This document shows, one piece after another, positions 34,834-41,907 of a DNA stretch of 53,032 nucleotides (within the stretch, counting starts at the first letter, position 1; each line of letters starts with the position of its first letter). The translations under genes were made by a program, and so were the position numbers. The stretch covers positions 1-53,032 of the forward strand of contig CAJWTS010000019.1 in the NCBI GenBank assembly GCA_913047795.1. The letters run 5' to 3'. The notes beneath the pieces are model-generated. The model made no database searches. It had not been told where the DNA came from and saw nothing but the letters and a program-made list of their open reading frames with translations. The DNA comes from an uncultured Verrucomicrobiota bacterium (GTDB taxonomy: Bacteria; Verrucomicrobiota; Kiritimatiellia; CAJWTS01).

Positions 34834-35235
34834 TTAAAGTGACCTGACCTCCTGAAACGAGTCCAGCCATATCTTATAGTAATCGAGCGTTTTCGCGATA
34901 AGTTGCTCGATCGCGATCTCTTCGACACGCTCTACGAGGCAAGGGTTTTCGTGGCGCAATGGCGCCGGGAGCACAACACCTTGCGGTCGCACAGCTCGAT
35001 CGGATATCGAACGCTGGCACCGGAGGCGGGCGCCTGATCCCTCGCCCCGGATCTGGAGTCGCATCAACCCGTACCTCGCCTCGGCCTTGCCCAGCAACTC
35101 CGCAAGCAGGACGCGCGGGTCCACATCCCTGAGGGTCTCACCGTTGATGCTTTCGATGATCTGTCCTTTCCCAAGTCTGCGGGCGGGGTCTGTCTTTTTA
35201 GGAATGCTTGATTTTCCGGTAGGGTCGGGCACCAT
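34834..35235 (-). pseudogene. Decayed fragment of a PDZ-DUF6288-type gene
   Basis: The frame of 133 residues contains GKGQIIESINGETLRDVDPR followed by VLLAELLGKAEARYGLMRLQ. This is clearly paralogous to the PDZ end of the neighbouring 1282-residue protein (GQIIESINGHMLKDIDPRV, ILGEAEATDGVLRLMIRDGE). The similarity starts abruptly at the GKGQ block and fades after RLQIRGEG; beyond that the reading turns into unrelated, Arg-rich text. There is no signal peptide and no ribosome binding site. DNA identity is visible too (for example TCGATGATCTG near 33490 against the same near 35154). I read it as the remnant of a tandem duplication, not a working gene. Confidence 0.65.
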
Positions 35236-35244
35236 CTGGTGAGT

Positions 35245-36102
35245 ATGAGCGATCGACTGCTAACCGAGGAAGAGATTGGCCAATATCGGAGGCTGGGGTA
35301 CGTGGTGGTGCCGGAACTGATTGCAGCGGATACACTGGCGGAGATCGATGACGCTATCCAGAAGTTGACGACCGCAGCGCTCGGGCAGGAGGACTACTCC
35401 GATATCCTGGAGTTGGAGCCCGGCGACGGGCCGCCGATCGCTCGCCGCGTATATAATCCCTTCGAGCAACATGAAGCGTTCGAGCGTCTGGGTCGCGCTG
35501 AGCAGATTCTCGATCGCGTTGAGCAACTCGTTGGACCGGATCTCCAAGTTCAGCACAGCAAGCTCAATATGAAACCGGCGGCGGTGGGCTCGGCGGTGGA
35601 GTGGCACCAGGATCTCACCTATTTCCCGCATACGAACGATGACTTGCTCGCAGCTCTGGTCTACCTGGACGACGCGACCGAGGAAAACGGCTGCCTGCAA
35701 ATCTTGCCCGCACAACACACGGCATTCCTCGACCATACAACCGACGACGGTATGTTTGCCGGCATGATCACCGAGGATCTCTCCAGCCACATCCCGAATG
35801 CCGTGGCGTTGCCGGCACCCGCGGGATCGGTAATCTTCATTCACTGCCTGACCCCGCATAGCTCCCTGCCCAACAGATCTCCCCACCCCCGGCGCACGAT
35901 GATCTTTGAATACCAAGCTGCGGATGCCTTCCCCATCTATTTGGGGGAGATGACTGCATTGAGCGAGGGGTTACCCGTCCAAGTTCGCGGCAAACCGTCG
36001 ACCCGGGTTCGTTTCGGAAACATCGAACCTGTCATTCCGCGCTTAGCCAGCAGGGTCCGTTCCCTCTACGACCTGCAGGCCCGTCACCTAACCGAATCGT
36101 AG
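35245..36102 (+). CDS. Phytanoyl-CoA dioxygenase (PhyH) family protein
   Basis: 285 residues from ATG 35245; a GTG at 35239 would add two residues. It has the Fe(II)/2-oxoglutarate double-stranded beta-helix with metal ligands in EWHQDLTYFPHT (HxD) and a distal His in HCLTPHSSLPNRSPHPRRTM, plus the Arg that binds 2-oxoglutarate nearby. LQVQHSKLNMKPAAVGSAV precedes the first motif, as in PhyH-type hydroxylases. The enzyme would hydroxylate an organic substrate in the cytoplasm. Members act on very different compounds, so the substrate cannot be named. The gene is divergent from the pseudogene before it and not obviously linked to its neighbours. Confidence 0.88.
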   Translation: MSDRLLTEEEIGQYRRLGYVVVPELIAADTLAEIDDAIQKLTTAALGQEDYSDILELEPGDGPPIARRVYNPFEQHEAFERLGRAEQILDRVEQLVGPDLQVQHSKLNMKPAAVGSAVEWHQDLTYFPHTNDDLLAALVYLDDATEENGCLQILPAQHTAFLDHTTDDGMFAGMITEDLSSHIPNAVALPAPAGSVIFIHCLTPHSSLPNRSPHPRRTMIFEYQAADAFPIYLGEMTALSEGLPVQVRGKPSTRVRFGNIEPVIPRLASRVRSLYDLQARHLTES

Positions 36103-36294
36103 GCACACCTCTAAATCGAAGGTTCACGGCTCCGAATCGAACGCCAACCGTCATGCGCTGCGGCGGCGGCGGCCAGCTCCGGGCATCTGCGGCAAATTAT
36201 TTATGCAAAGACGCTTGCCTGAGCCCTGCCCAGCGGGGATGCTTGATGCAGTCGGCCGGGCGTTCGGCTCGGATCAAAAAAGGAGAACGTGATT

Positions 36295-36627
36295 GTGAAA
36301 AACATGATGTGGATGATTATTGGTGCCATGATTTTCGGAAGCGGTTGCCAGACGGTCGCGACCAGAGGCAAGAAACCGGTCTCGCAGGTTGGAAACTCGA
36401 TTCAATCCGTGATTAAGGCGAATCTCGGCCAGAAGACGACAATCTTTGACAAGACGGGCAAGCAGGTGGCGCAACTTCCGAAAAACGCGAACGGAAGCGT
36501 CTCGATCTACAACAAGACCCAGAACGGGCAAGATAACTACACCTTCGACGATAGCGGCGTGATCAAGAAACACCTGTGCAGTTACGGTAGAGATTATGGG
36601 GCCGGGAAGTGGAAAGAAGTGAAATAG
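36295..36627 (+). CDS. Small lipoprotein, unknown function
   Basis: 110 residues from GTG 36295, nine bases after AGGAG; the GTG at 36289 is too close to the site. The N-terminus MMWMIIGAMIFGSGCQTV is a signal peptide with a lipobox-like FGSGC. The mature part is short and beta-rich (KTTIFDKTGKQVAQLPKNA; SVSIYNKTQNGQDNYTFDDS) and has one more cysteine (KHLCSYG). I recognise no family. The 190-base upstream gap holds nothing I can support. Downstream it converges on the next gene with a 31-base gap. Confidence 0.65.
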   Translation: MKNMMWMIIGAMIFGSGCQTVATRGKKPVSQVGNSIQSVIKANLGQKTTIFDKTGKQVAQLPKNANGSVSIYNKTQNGQDNYTFDDSGVIKKHLCSYGRDYGAGKWKEVK

Positions 36628-36658
36628 TTCCCCGTCCGGCCGAACAGGGTCTGTCTCT

Positions 36659-38032
36659 TTACGGCATGGCGAGAACCCAACCACGGGCGGGGCTGATCGC
36701 ATGCCATTCGGGGCCGTGCTTTCCTTCGCGTCGGTTTGCGACATAGGTGTAGAGATAAACGACGCCCGAACGGTTTGGTACGGGCTCAAATTCATCGGGG
36801 AGCTTGCTGAAGTCCTCCCGTACCATCACCTCCGCGCGACCGTCCTTGATAACCATTCGGTCGAGGGGTAAGACATGCTCGTGGTGTCCCGACTGCTCAT
36901 AAATTCTCACGGTGATCCCGTAGTCCGTGCCCGCATGAACCTTGTTGAAGATCAATCGATAGGATAGCTCGACCGGTTGCCCATACGGAATCGTGCGGAT
37001 CCGTGACTTCGCGATCATGTAGCATTCGCGATCGGAACCCAGGTCTCGGAATGTGACGAAATTGCCGTAGCCCTTCATCTTCTTTTTCAAGTCCCAATCT
37101 TCGGGCAGCATCGGGTATCCGTCGTCGCTGAACCAACGGTCCGGATCTCCCTGACGGCGCCTGCCCTTCAACGTCTGCTGTGCCGCCTGGATCTCATTTC
37201 TCTCGGCGTCGGAGGCGACGATCTCCCGTTCAAGCCGGCTCAACAATCCCTGGCCTCTCAGAAAGTTGTCCAGGGTCGGCGCACCGGTGAATGCGTCCAT
37301 CGCATGCCGGCGATTCCCGGTCAGAACGCGCCGTCGCAGCGGCTCCATATCGGTCCCCAGTTTCTTAGCTCGCGCCCGGTCAACCCGCCGCCCCTTGTCG
37401 ACAAGCGTTCGGTACTGCGTGAATTCATCAACGGTCGGCAACACCTTGCAGGCCAATTGGCTACAGTGCAGCGCCAGCTCATCGAAACAGTTTCGCGTGA
37501 GTTCCGTGCGTGCTTTGTTGATCCGCTCGGCAAACGCGGCTGTGGGATCCCTGAGAGACAACATATCGAGGGCGATCACCGCTGACTGGTATCCCCGGTA
37601 ACCTGCCCCTTCCTGTTTGGAGGTCCGCACAATTCCGGCGATCTCCTTTCCCAGCTCCGGAGGCGGTTGCAAGCGCAGATTCCAATCATCGAGCAGCGGG
37701 CGCAACTGTTTCATGAGCTGGGGATACTTCTGCTGGATGCCCTCGATCCGCGCAATGTACTTCCGCACGTCGTCCTTGGAGTAGGCCGTGCCGCGACGCG
37801 CAACGGGTATCACCGCCGCCAGGTCCGTTGTCGGTATGCGCTTCTTCTCGCGCGAATCGCGCGCAACGTATACCACGGCGTCCCCTTCACGCGTCGCCGT
37901 CCTTGCCCAGACGCTTCGGCCATCGCGCGTGACAATCAGGCGTTCAGCGAATATCGGAAGGGTGCCCACCAACAAAAGCGCCGTCACCGTTACGATCTTT
38001 CGGCACCGTCGAAGCAGTATGGGATCGATCAT
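36659..38032 (-). CDS. Exported protein with SHD1-like N-terminus, unknown function
   Basis: 457 residues from ATG 38032 (an upstream ATG at 38050 overlaps the previous stop codon). The signal peptide is VTVTALLLVGTLPIFAERL. Residues ~20-65 (LIVTRDGRSVWARTATREGD) look like an SHD1-type small beta domain. A long helical region follows (~85-300; KYIARIEGIQQKYPQLMKQL; RLEREIVASDAERNEIQAAQ). The C-terminal ~150 residues are beta-rich (VELSYRLIFNKVHAGTDYGI; PNRSGVVYLYTYVANRREGK). Function unknown. It follows the NfeD-like gene by 18 bases and is probably co-transcribed with it. Confidence 0.75.
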   Translation of the reverse strand: MIDPILLRRCRKIVTVTALLLVGTLPIFAERLIVTRDGRSVWARTATREGDAVVYVARDSREKKRIPTTDLAAVIPVARRGTAYSKDDVRKYIARIEGIQQKYPQLMKQLRPLLDDWNLRLQPPPELGKEIAGIVRTSKQEGAGYRGYQSAVIALDMLSLRDPTAAFAERINKARTELTRNCFDELALHCSQLACKVLPTVDEFTQYRTLVDKGRRVDRARAKKLGTDMEPLRRRVLTGNRRHAMDAFTGAPTLDNFLRGQGLLSRLEREIVASDAERNEIQAAQQTLKGRRRQGDPDRWFSDDGYPMLPEDWDLKKKMKGYGNFVTFRDLGSDRECYMIAKSRIRTIPYGQPVELSYRLIFNKVHAGTDYGITVRIYEQSGHHEHVLPLDRMVIKDGRAEVMVREDFSKLPDEFEPVPNRSGVVYLYTYVANRREGKHGPEWHAISPARGWVLAMP

Positions 38033-38050
38033 ATCACCGCCAGCCGGCAT

Positions 38051-38512
38051 TCAGGCACGCGCCAATTCGTCTGCCTTGTGAACCACGATTTTGGCACCCT
38101 GCACTTCGACGACTTCGACAGCAATGTTCGCGTCGATAAATTCGCCGACGGTTTGCACGGGGACGACCGTGTCGTCGATCAATGCCGTACCCGCGGGATT
38201 GAGATTCGACACGGCCACGCCGTGTTTTCCGATCAGCGTCGCGTACGCTTCGGGGGCCGCCGTAAAGCCATCCTCGGCCCGGGCCTCATGCGTCAACATG
38301 CTGTCCTTGCCCACCGGCGAATCGGGGTCGGCAAGTAACCGGGCGACCACCGTCCAGACCAGGATGCTGGCGGCGATGAAGAGAATGCCACCGATTGCGA
38401 CTGCCACACCAAATTCTGAAGGCGTCAAAACGTCCCGCAACCTCATCAGTACGACGATGATGACGGCGAGGACGATCAACTTGGACACGAGGGCCACAGG
38501 ATGGTGAATCAT
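38051..38512 (-). CDS. NfeD-like membrane protein
   Basis: 153 residues. Two membrane segments (LVSKLIVLAVIIVVLMRL and FGVAVAIGGILFIAASILVW) are followed by a C-terminal OB-fold of NfeD type (LIGKHGVAVSNLNPAGTALI, then GEFIDANIAVEVVEVQGAKI). Short NfeD proteins usually pair with a flotillin/stomatin-like protein in membrane microdomains; no such gene is next to it here. The gene starts the two-gene unit with the following exported protein gene. Confidence 0.85.
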   Translation of the reverse strand: MIHHPVALVSKLIVLAVIIVVLMRLRDVLTPSEFGVAVAIGGILFIAASILVWTVVARLLADPDSPVGKDSMLTHEARAEDGFTAAPEAYATLIGKHGVAVSNLNPAGTALIDDTVVPVQTVGEFIDANIAVEVVEVQGAKIVVHKADELARA

Positions 38513-38613
38513 GGTGTTCTTTTCCGTTTGCGTCTGCCAGACAGCATATTTTCATTTGGTAATCTTTTCGATCCGCAACGCGGCCAACCGATCGGCGAAT
38601 TACCCGGAAACGC

Positions 38614-39291
38614 TCAGGTTGCGTATTTCAGTACAGCAATAAAGTGGCAGCATGTGCCGGCTAACACAAAGAGATGCCACACGAAATGACCGTAACGCAG
38701 TCCCTGCGCTGCATAAAACGTAACGCCCAGCGTATAGGCCATACCGCCGGCGCCCAGCCAGATCACGCCCCACGGGGACACATGGTCCCAAAGTGGCTTG
38801 ATCGCAATGACAATCAGCCAACCCATGGCGACATAGATAACCGTGGAGACGGTCGGATGTCGCAGGCGCGCAAACGCCTTGAAAACAATCCCGAGGATGG
38901 CCAGACCCCAGATGACCCCAAAAAGCGACCACCCCCAACCGCCGCGCAGCACAACCAGCGTGAAAGGCGTGTACGAACCGGCAATCAACAGATAGATCGC
39001 TGAGTGGTCGAGAATCTTGAATACGCGCTTGGCGCGCCCCTGTGGCATCGCATGGTAGAGCGTCGACATCAGGTACATGAGTATCATTGTCGCCCCAAAG
39101 ATGCTGGCCGCCACAACACCGATTGCGCCCGCGGAGCGCGTTGCAACAACAATCATGATCGGCGTCACAGCGATGGCGCCAACCAGGCCGACACCATGGC
39201 TAATACTGTTAGCGATCTCTTCCCCGAGACTCTGAACGCGATGGCGCCATAGACCCGTCTTTCCCCCTTCGCTCGTTTCGCTCGGTTTCAC
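38614..39291 (-). CDS. Hemolysin III / YqfA-type PAQR membrane protein
   Basis: 225 residues with seven hydrophobic segments. The conserved family residues are present: NSISHGVGLVGAI near the start, STLYHAMPQG, DHSAIYLLIAGSYTPF, and the C-terminal WHLFVLAGTCCHFIAVLKY. The His and Asp residues form the zinc site of the PAQR/HlyIII superfamily. Bacterial members are inner-membrane proteins whose role in lipid or energy homeostasis is poorly known; the name hemolysin rests on one early study. The gene is monocistronic by spacing. Confidence 0.92.
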   Translation of the reverse strand: MKPSETSEGGKTGLWRHRVQSLGEEIANSISHGVGLVGAIAVTPIMIVVATRSAGAIGVVAASIFGATMILMYLMSTLYHAMPQGRAKRVFKILDHSAIYLLIAGSYTPFTLVVLRGGWGWSLFGVIWGLAILGIVFKAFARLRHPTVSTVIYVAMGWLIVIAIKPLWDHVSPWGVIWLGAGGMAYTLGVTFYAAQGLRYGHFVWHLFVLAGTCCHFIAVLKYAT

Positions 39292-39314
39292 AGAATCATG
39301 CTACTCGCGTAAGA

Positions 39315-39491
39315 TCAGGAGTAAACGGATTTCGGCGGCGATTCGCGATCGGCCCGCACACGCATGCGCGGCCACTTGCCCACTTTGAAGCGCGCGGCGG
39401 CGACGTAGGGTTCCAGCATCACCGGAAAACGAATGGGGCCCGGCTTGCGGTCTTTGGCCCGATCGATATCGGATTCGTACCCTTCTCCCAT
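39315..39491 (-). CDS. Small protein of 58 aa, unknown
   Basis: An ATG at 39491 opens a 58-residue frame ending at TGA 39317-39315. The text begins MGEGYESDIDRAKDRKPGPI and continues with RFPVMLEPYVAAARFKVGKW. The composition is natural, with about 70 % GC in third positions, and differs from the Arg/Ser-rich shadow frames around it. There is no clear ribosome binding site, and the frame is open for some codons upstream of the ATG. It is soluble, with no membrane segment. It lies downstream of the helicase tail on the same strand. Confidence 0.45.
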   Translation of the reverse strand: MGEGYESDIDRAKDRKPGPIRFPVMLEPYVAAARFKVGKWPRMRVRADRESPPKSVYS

Positions 39492-39593
39492 ATCTGTTCG
39501 GCCGCATGATTGCCACGGATCAGAACGCCGCCTGGAGCGGGCACAGGACGGGATCGAGTACCTTGATCGCGCTGGATCAGCCGAAGACCGACT

Positions 39594-39800
39594 TCAGGCT
39601 CGGCCTCGGCTGTGGCTTCGACCGCCGTAGCTATTCCCGTTGCGCTTAGCGCGTCCATTGTGTCGACCGCCACGCTTGCCGCTTCCGTTACGGCCGCCAT
39701 TGCCGCCGGAACGGCTGGGCGCAGCCTGGGTGGATTCGAACGCCATATCGCAATGATACGCGTGCTCCATTTCGGCGGGCACCGGCTTGCCCAGCAAGCG
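39594..39800 (-). pseudogene. C-terminal tail of the DEAD-box helicase, cut off by an in-frame stop
   Basis: Directly after the helicase stop codon (TAA 39803-39801) the same frame continues for 68 residues, starting RLLGKPVPAEMEHAYHCDMA. That text is the usual continuation of RhlE-type helicases after the SYLRDI block, where a Glu codon (GAA) is expected in place of the TAA. It ends in a Gly/Arg/Asn-rich tail (SGGNGGRNGSGKRGGRHNGR) typical of RNA-binding extensions. No frameshift is needed to join the two parts. There is no independent start codon with a ribosome binding site. Confidence 0.75.
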
Positions 39801-40946
39801 TTAGATATCCCGCAAATATGACCGATCCTCGGCACTACAGAACGAGATGGCATCGCCGTTCGCTCCCGCGCGTGCGGTGCGGCCGATACGGTGCACATAG
39901 GTTTCGGCTTCCGCGGGAAGATCGTAGTTGATCACATGCGTGATGTCTTCGACGTCCAATCCGCGTGCCGCAACATCGGTCGCCACCAGGACGCGGAAAC
40001 GTCCCTGCTTGAACCCATCCAGCGCACGGGTACGCGCCGCCTGACTCTTGTTGCCATGAATGGCCGTACCGCGAACTCCGGCGGACTCCAGTTTTTTCGC
40101 GACACGGTTTGCGACGTGTTTCATCTGGGTGAAGATGAGCGCCTTGTCGATCTGAGAATCACCATTCAGCAGGGACACCAGCAAGGCGTCCTTGTTTTTC
40201 TTTCCAACGAAGAGCACCTTCTGATCGATGCGCTCCACCGTTGGCTCCTCGGGATCGATGGCCACCCGCTCCGGATTGCGAACCATGGTCCGCGCCAACT
40301 CCTCCATCTTGGGCGGCATCGTCGCCGAAAAGAACAGGGTTTGCCGGTCGTCCGGAAGCTTGGCCAGCACGCGCTTGACGTCGGGGATGAAGCCCATGTC
40401 GAGCATGCGATCCACTTCGTCGAGGATGAAGACTTCCACGTCATCCAGGCGAATAAGGCGCTGCTGCATCAGGTCGAGCAGGCGACCGGGCGTCGCCACG
40501 AGAATGTCGATTCCGCGGTTGAGTGCTTTCACCTGATGATACTGGCTGACGCCACCGAAAATCACGGCATGGCTAATACGCAGAAAGCGGCCATAGGTAT
40601 GGATGCTTTCGTCGATCTGCGCCGCGAGTTCACGAGTGGGCGCAAGAATAAGAGCGCGTGGCGCTCCCTTGCGTGGCCCGCGCGAGTCCTTCGCAAGCCG
40701 CTGCAAGAGCGGCAGGGTAAAGGCAGCGGTTTTGCCGGTGCCGGTCTGGGCCGTGCCCAGCAGATCACGATCACGCAGAAGGTGCGGTATGCACTTCTCC
40801 TGAATAGGCGTGGGCGTGACATAGCCCTTGGCAGCGACGGCCCGTTGTAGTTCTGGAATCAGGGCGCCAAAGACGCCCTCCGAATTTCCGGGCGTAGGCC
40901 CGGACTGTTCCGCGTGTTCACGCGGAGCGTGTGTATTCTCTCTCAT
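39801..40946 (-). CDS. DEAD-box RNA helicase (RhlE-like), ends at a premature stop
   Basis: 381 residues from ATG 40946 with an AGGAAA site; the frame is open further upstream, but that part is implausible. It has the Q motif (PTPIQEKCIPHLL), motif I AQTGTGKT, Ia PTRELA, Ib TPGRLLDL, motif II as DEVD rather than DEAD (FILDEVDRMLDMGF), III SAT, V ATDVAARGLDV and VI HRIGRTARAG. The helicase core is complete, so the shortened protein could still unwind RNA. It lacks the basic RGG-like tail that lies in the same frame beyond the stop. Such helicases act in ribosome assembly and RNA decay, often in the cold. Confidence 0.9.
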   Translation of the reverse strand: MRENTHAPREHAEQSGPTPGNSEGVFGALIPELQRAVAAKGYVTPTPIQEKCIPHLLRDRDLLGTAQTGTGKTAAFTLPLLQRLAKDSRGPRKGAPRALILAPTRELAAQIDESIHTYGRFLRISHAVIFGGVSQYHQVKALNRGIDILVATPGRLLDLMQQRLIRLDDVEVFILDEVDRMLDMGFIPDVKRVLAKLPDDRQTLFFSATMPPKMEELARTMVRNPERVAIDPEEPTVERIDQKVLFVGKKNKDALLVSLLNGDSQIDKALIFTQMKHVANRVAKKLESAGVRGTAIHGNKSQAARTRALDGFKQGRFRVLVATDVAARGLDVEDITHVINYDLPAEAETYVHRIGRTARAGANGDAISFCSAEDRSYLRDI

Positions 40947-41246
40947 GTTTTTCCTGGTCCGGGGTTTAACTACAGTCCTAAGCCCGCCGGACGCGTGGAT
41001 AAGAAAGGACCGCGATGATCGCGGCGATCGGGTATCCCGGTTTGTTGGGTTGGGATGCCCGCGTGACGTGACAGGCAATCGCTTTGTAAGCGATGCTGAT
41101 AGGCCCGGCAAAACGGTCGCGCGGACATAACGTCACGTAGAAGGGGCAAGGTTTTACCGGACCGGGGCCAGAAGCGCAAGCATAAAAAACAAAAATTGGA
41201 ACTTCGGCCCAGGCACAGACATCATGGCCCGGAGCTCAGTTCCACC
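40947..41246. other. Intergenic stretch upstream of the helicase gene
   Basis: About 300 bases between the helicase start (minus strand) and a doubtful small ORF. The frame is open in several phases, but no supportable gene, hairpin-plus-T-run or RNA gene is seen. It should contain the helicase promoter on the minus strand, but I found no convincing hexamer pair. A long 5' leader would fit cold-shock-type control of such helicases; this is speculation. Confidence 0.35.
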
Positions 41247-41387
41247 ATGCCACGCGTGAGCCTATACCATCTCTGGGCACGCAGACTGATTGAGAATGCC
41301 GGGCTCGATGCCGACGATGTCTCCACAAAGACCGAAAAACAGGCCCTGATCCTGATTCTGCAGCTGATGGAACGCGGCGGGGCCTAG
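41247..41387 (+). CDS. Doubtful small ORF, 46 aa
   Basis: An ATG at 41247 opens 46 residues (MPRVSLYHLWARRLIENAGL, then a helical, charged end QALILILQLMERGGA). The composition is plausible for a small helical protein. There is no clear ribosome binding site, and the frame is also open upstream. No relative is recognised. Confidence 0.3.
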   Translation: MPRVSLYHLWARRLIENAGLDADDVSTKTEKQALILILQLMERGGA

Positions 41388-41417
41388 AGCGGGCAGGTGG
41401 AGCCCGGTAACGGGCCC

Positions 41418-41906
41418 TTATGTTTCGGTGTCGATGAGATGTTGGCTCGTCGGGTCCAGTTTCCGCGTATCGGGAATATCAAAGCGAATGCCGTACATAT
41501 CGATCAGGATGATTCGTCGATCGGACATTCGTCGAATAGCGCCACGATCCTTGAGGCAAATTGTACGCGGACCACGGTCGGTCTCCAATTCCCAGGTGGT
41601 CACGCCATGGCGTGACGTAACCGCCTGAATCGCCTGCACACGAGTCGTGAAGTAATAGCGTTCAAGTTCGTCTTCGAGGACGTCGCGCGTCTCCGTCCGC
41701 AGCATTGATGGCGTCTTAACGATACCGATCTCGGCACCACGGGAGTCCAGCAAAACGATATAGTTTTCCGGGTCGGTTACCGGAAACGTTCGTCGAATCG
41801 CGACATCGCAAAAGACGTCCGAATGAACTTTCAACTCCAGCTTTCCGTCTGCAAGGCGCCGCAGACGAACCGCATCGGGAATCAACCAGCCGTCGGAGTC
41901 GAACAT
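41418..41906 (-). CDS. DUF1854 protein paired with the ABC transporter
   Basis: 162 residues; an AGGAGG site overlaps the end of the ABC gene one base upstream, so the two genes are translationally coupled. The protein has the DUF1854 pattern (LRRLADGKLELKVHSDVFCD, AIRRTFPVTDPENYIVLLD, ERYYFTTRVQAIQAVTSRHG then TTWELETDRGPR). DUF1854 genes are known to lie next to ABC exporters with cyanophycin-associated annotation in some proteobacteria, but no cyanophycin genes lie here. It is cytoplasmic with no signal peptide. It is probably an accessory subunit of the transporter. Confidence 0.8.
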   Translation of the reverse strand: MFDSDGWLIPDAVRLRRLADGKLELKVHSDVFCDVAIRRTFPVTDPENYIVLLDSRGAEIGIVKTPSMLRTETRDVLEDELERYYFTTRVQAIQAVTSRHGVTTWELETDRGPRTICLKDRGAIRRMSDRRIILIDMYGIRFDIPDTRKLDPTSQHLIDTET

Positions 41907-41907
41907 C

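Noticed and set aside
32191..34842. An 883-codon open frame on the plus strand
   Set aside because: It lies wholly antisense to the SASA-PDZ-DUF6288 gene, has no ribosome binding site or recognisable domain, and its composition is that of a mirror frame in GC-rich coding DNA.
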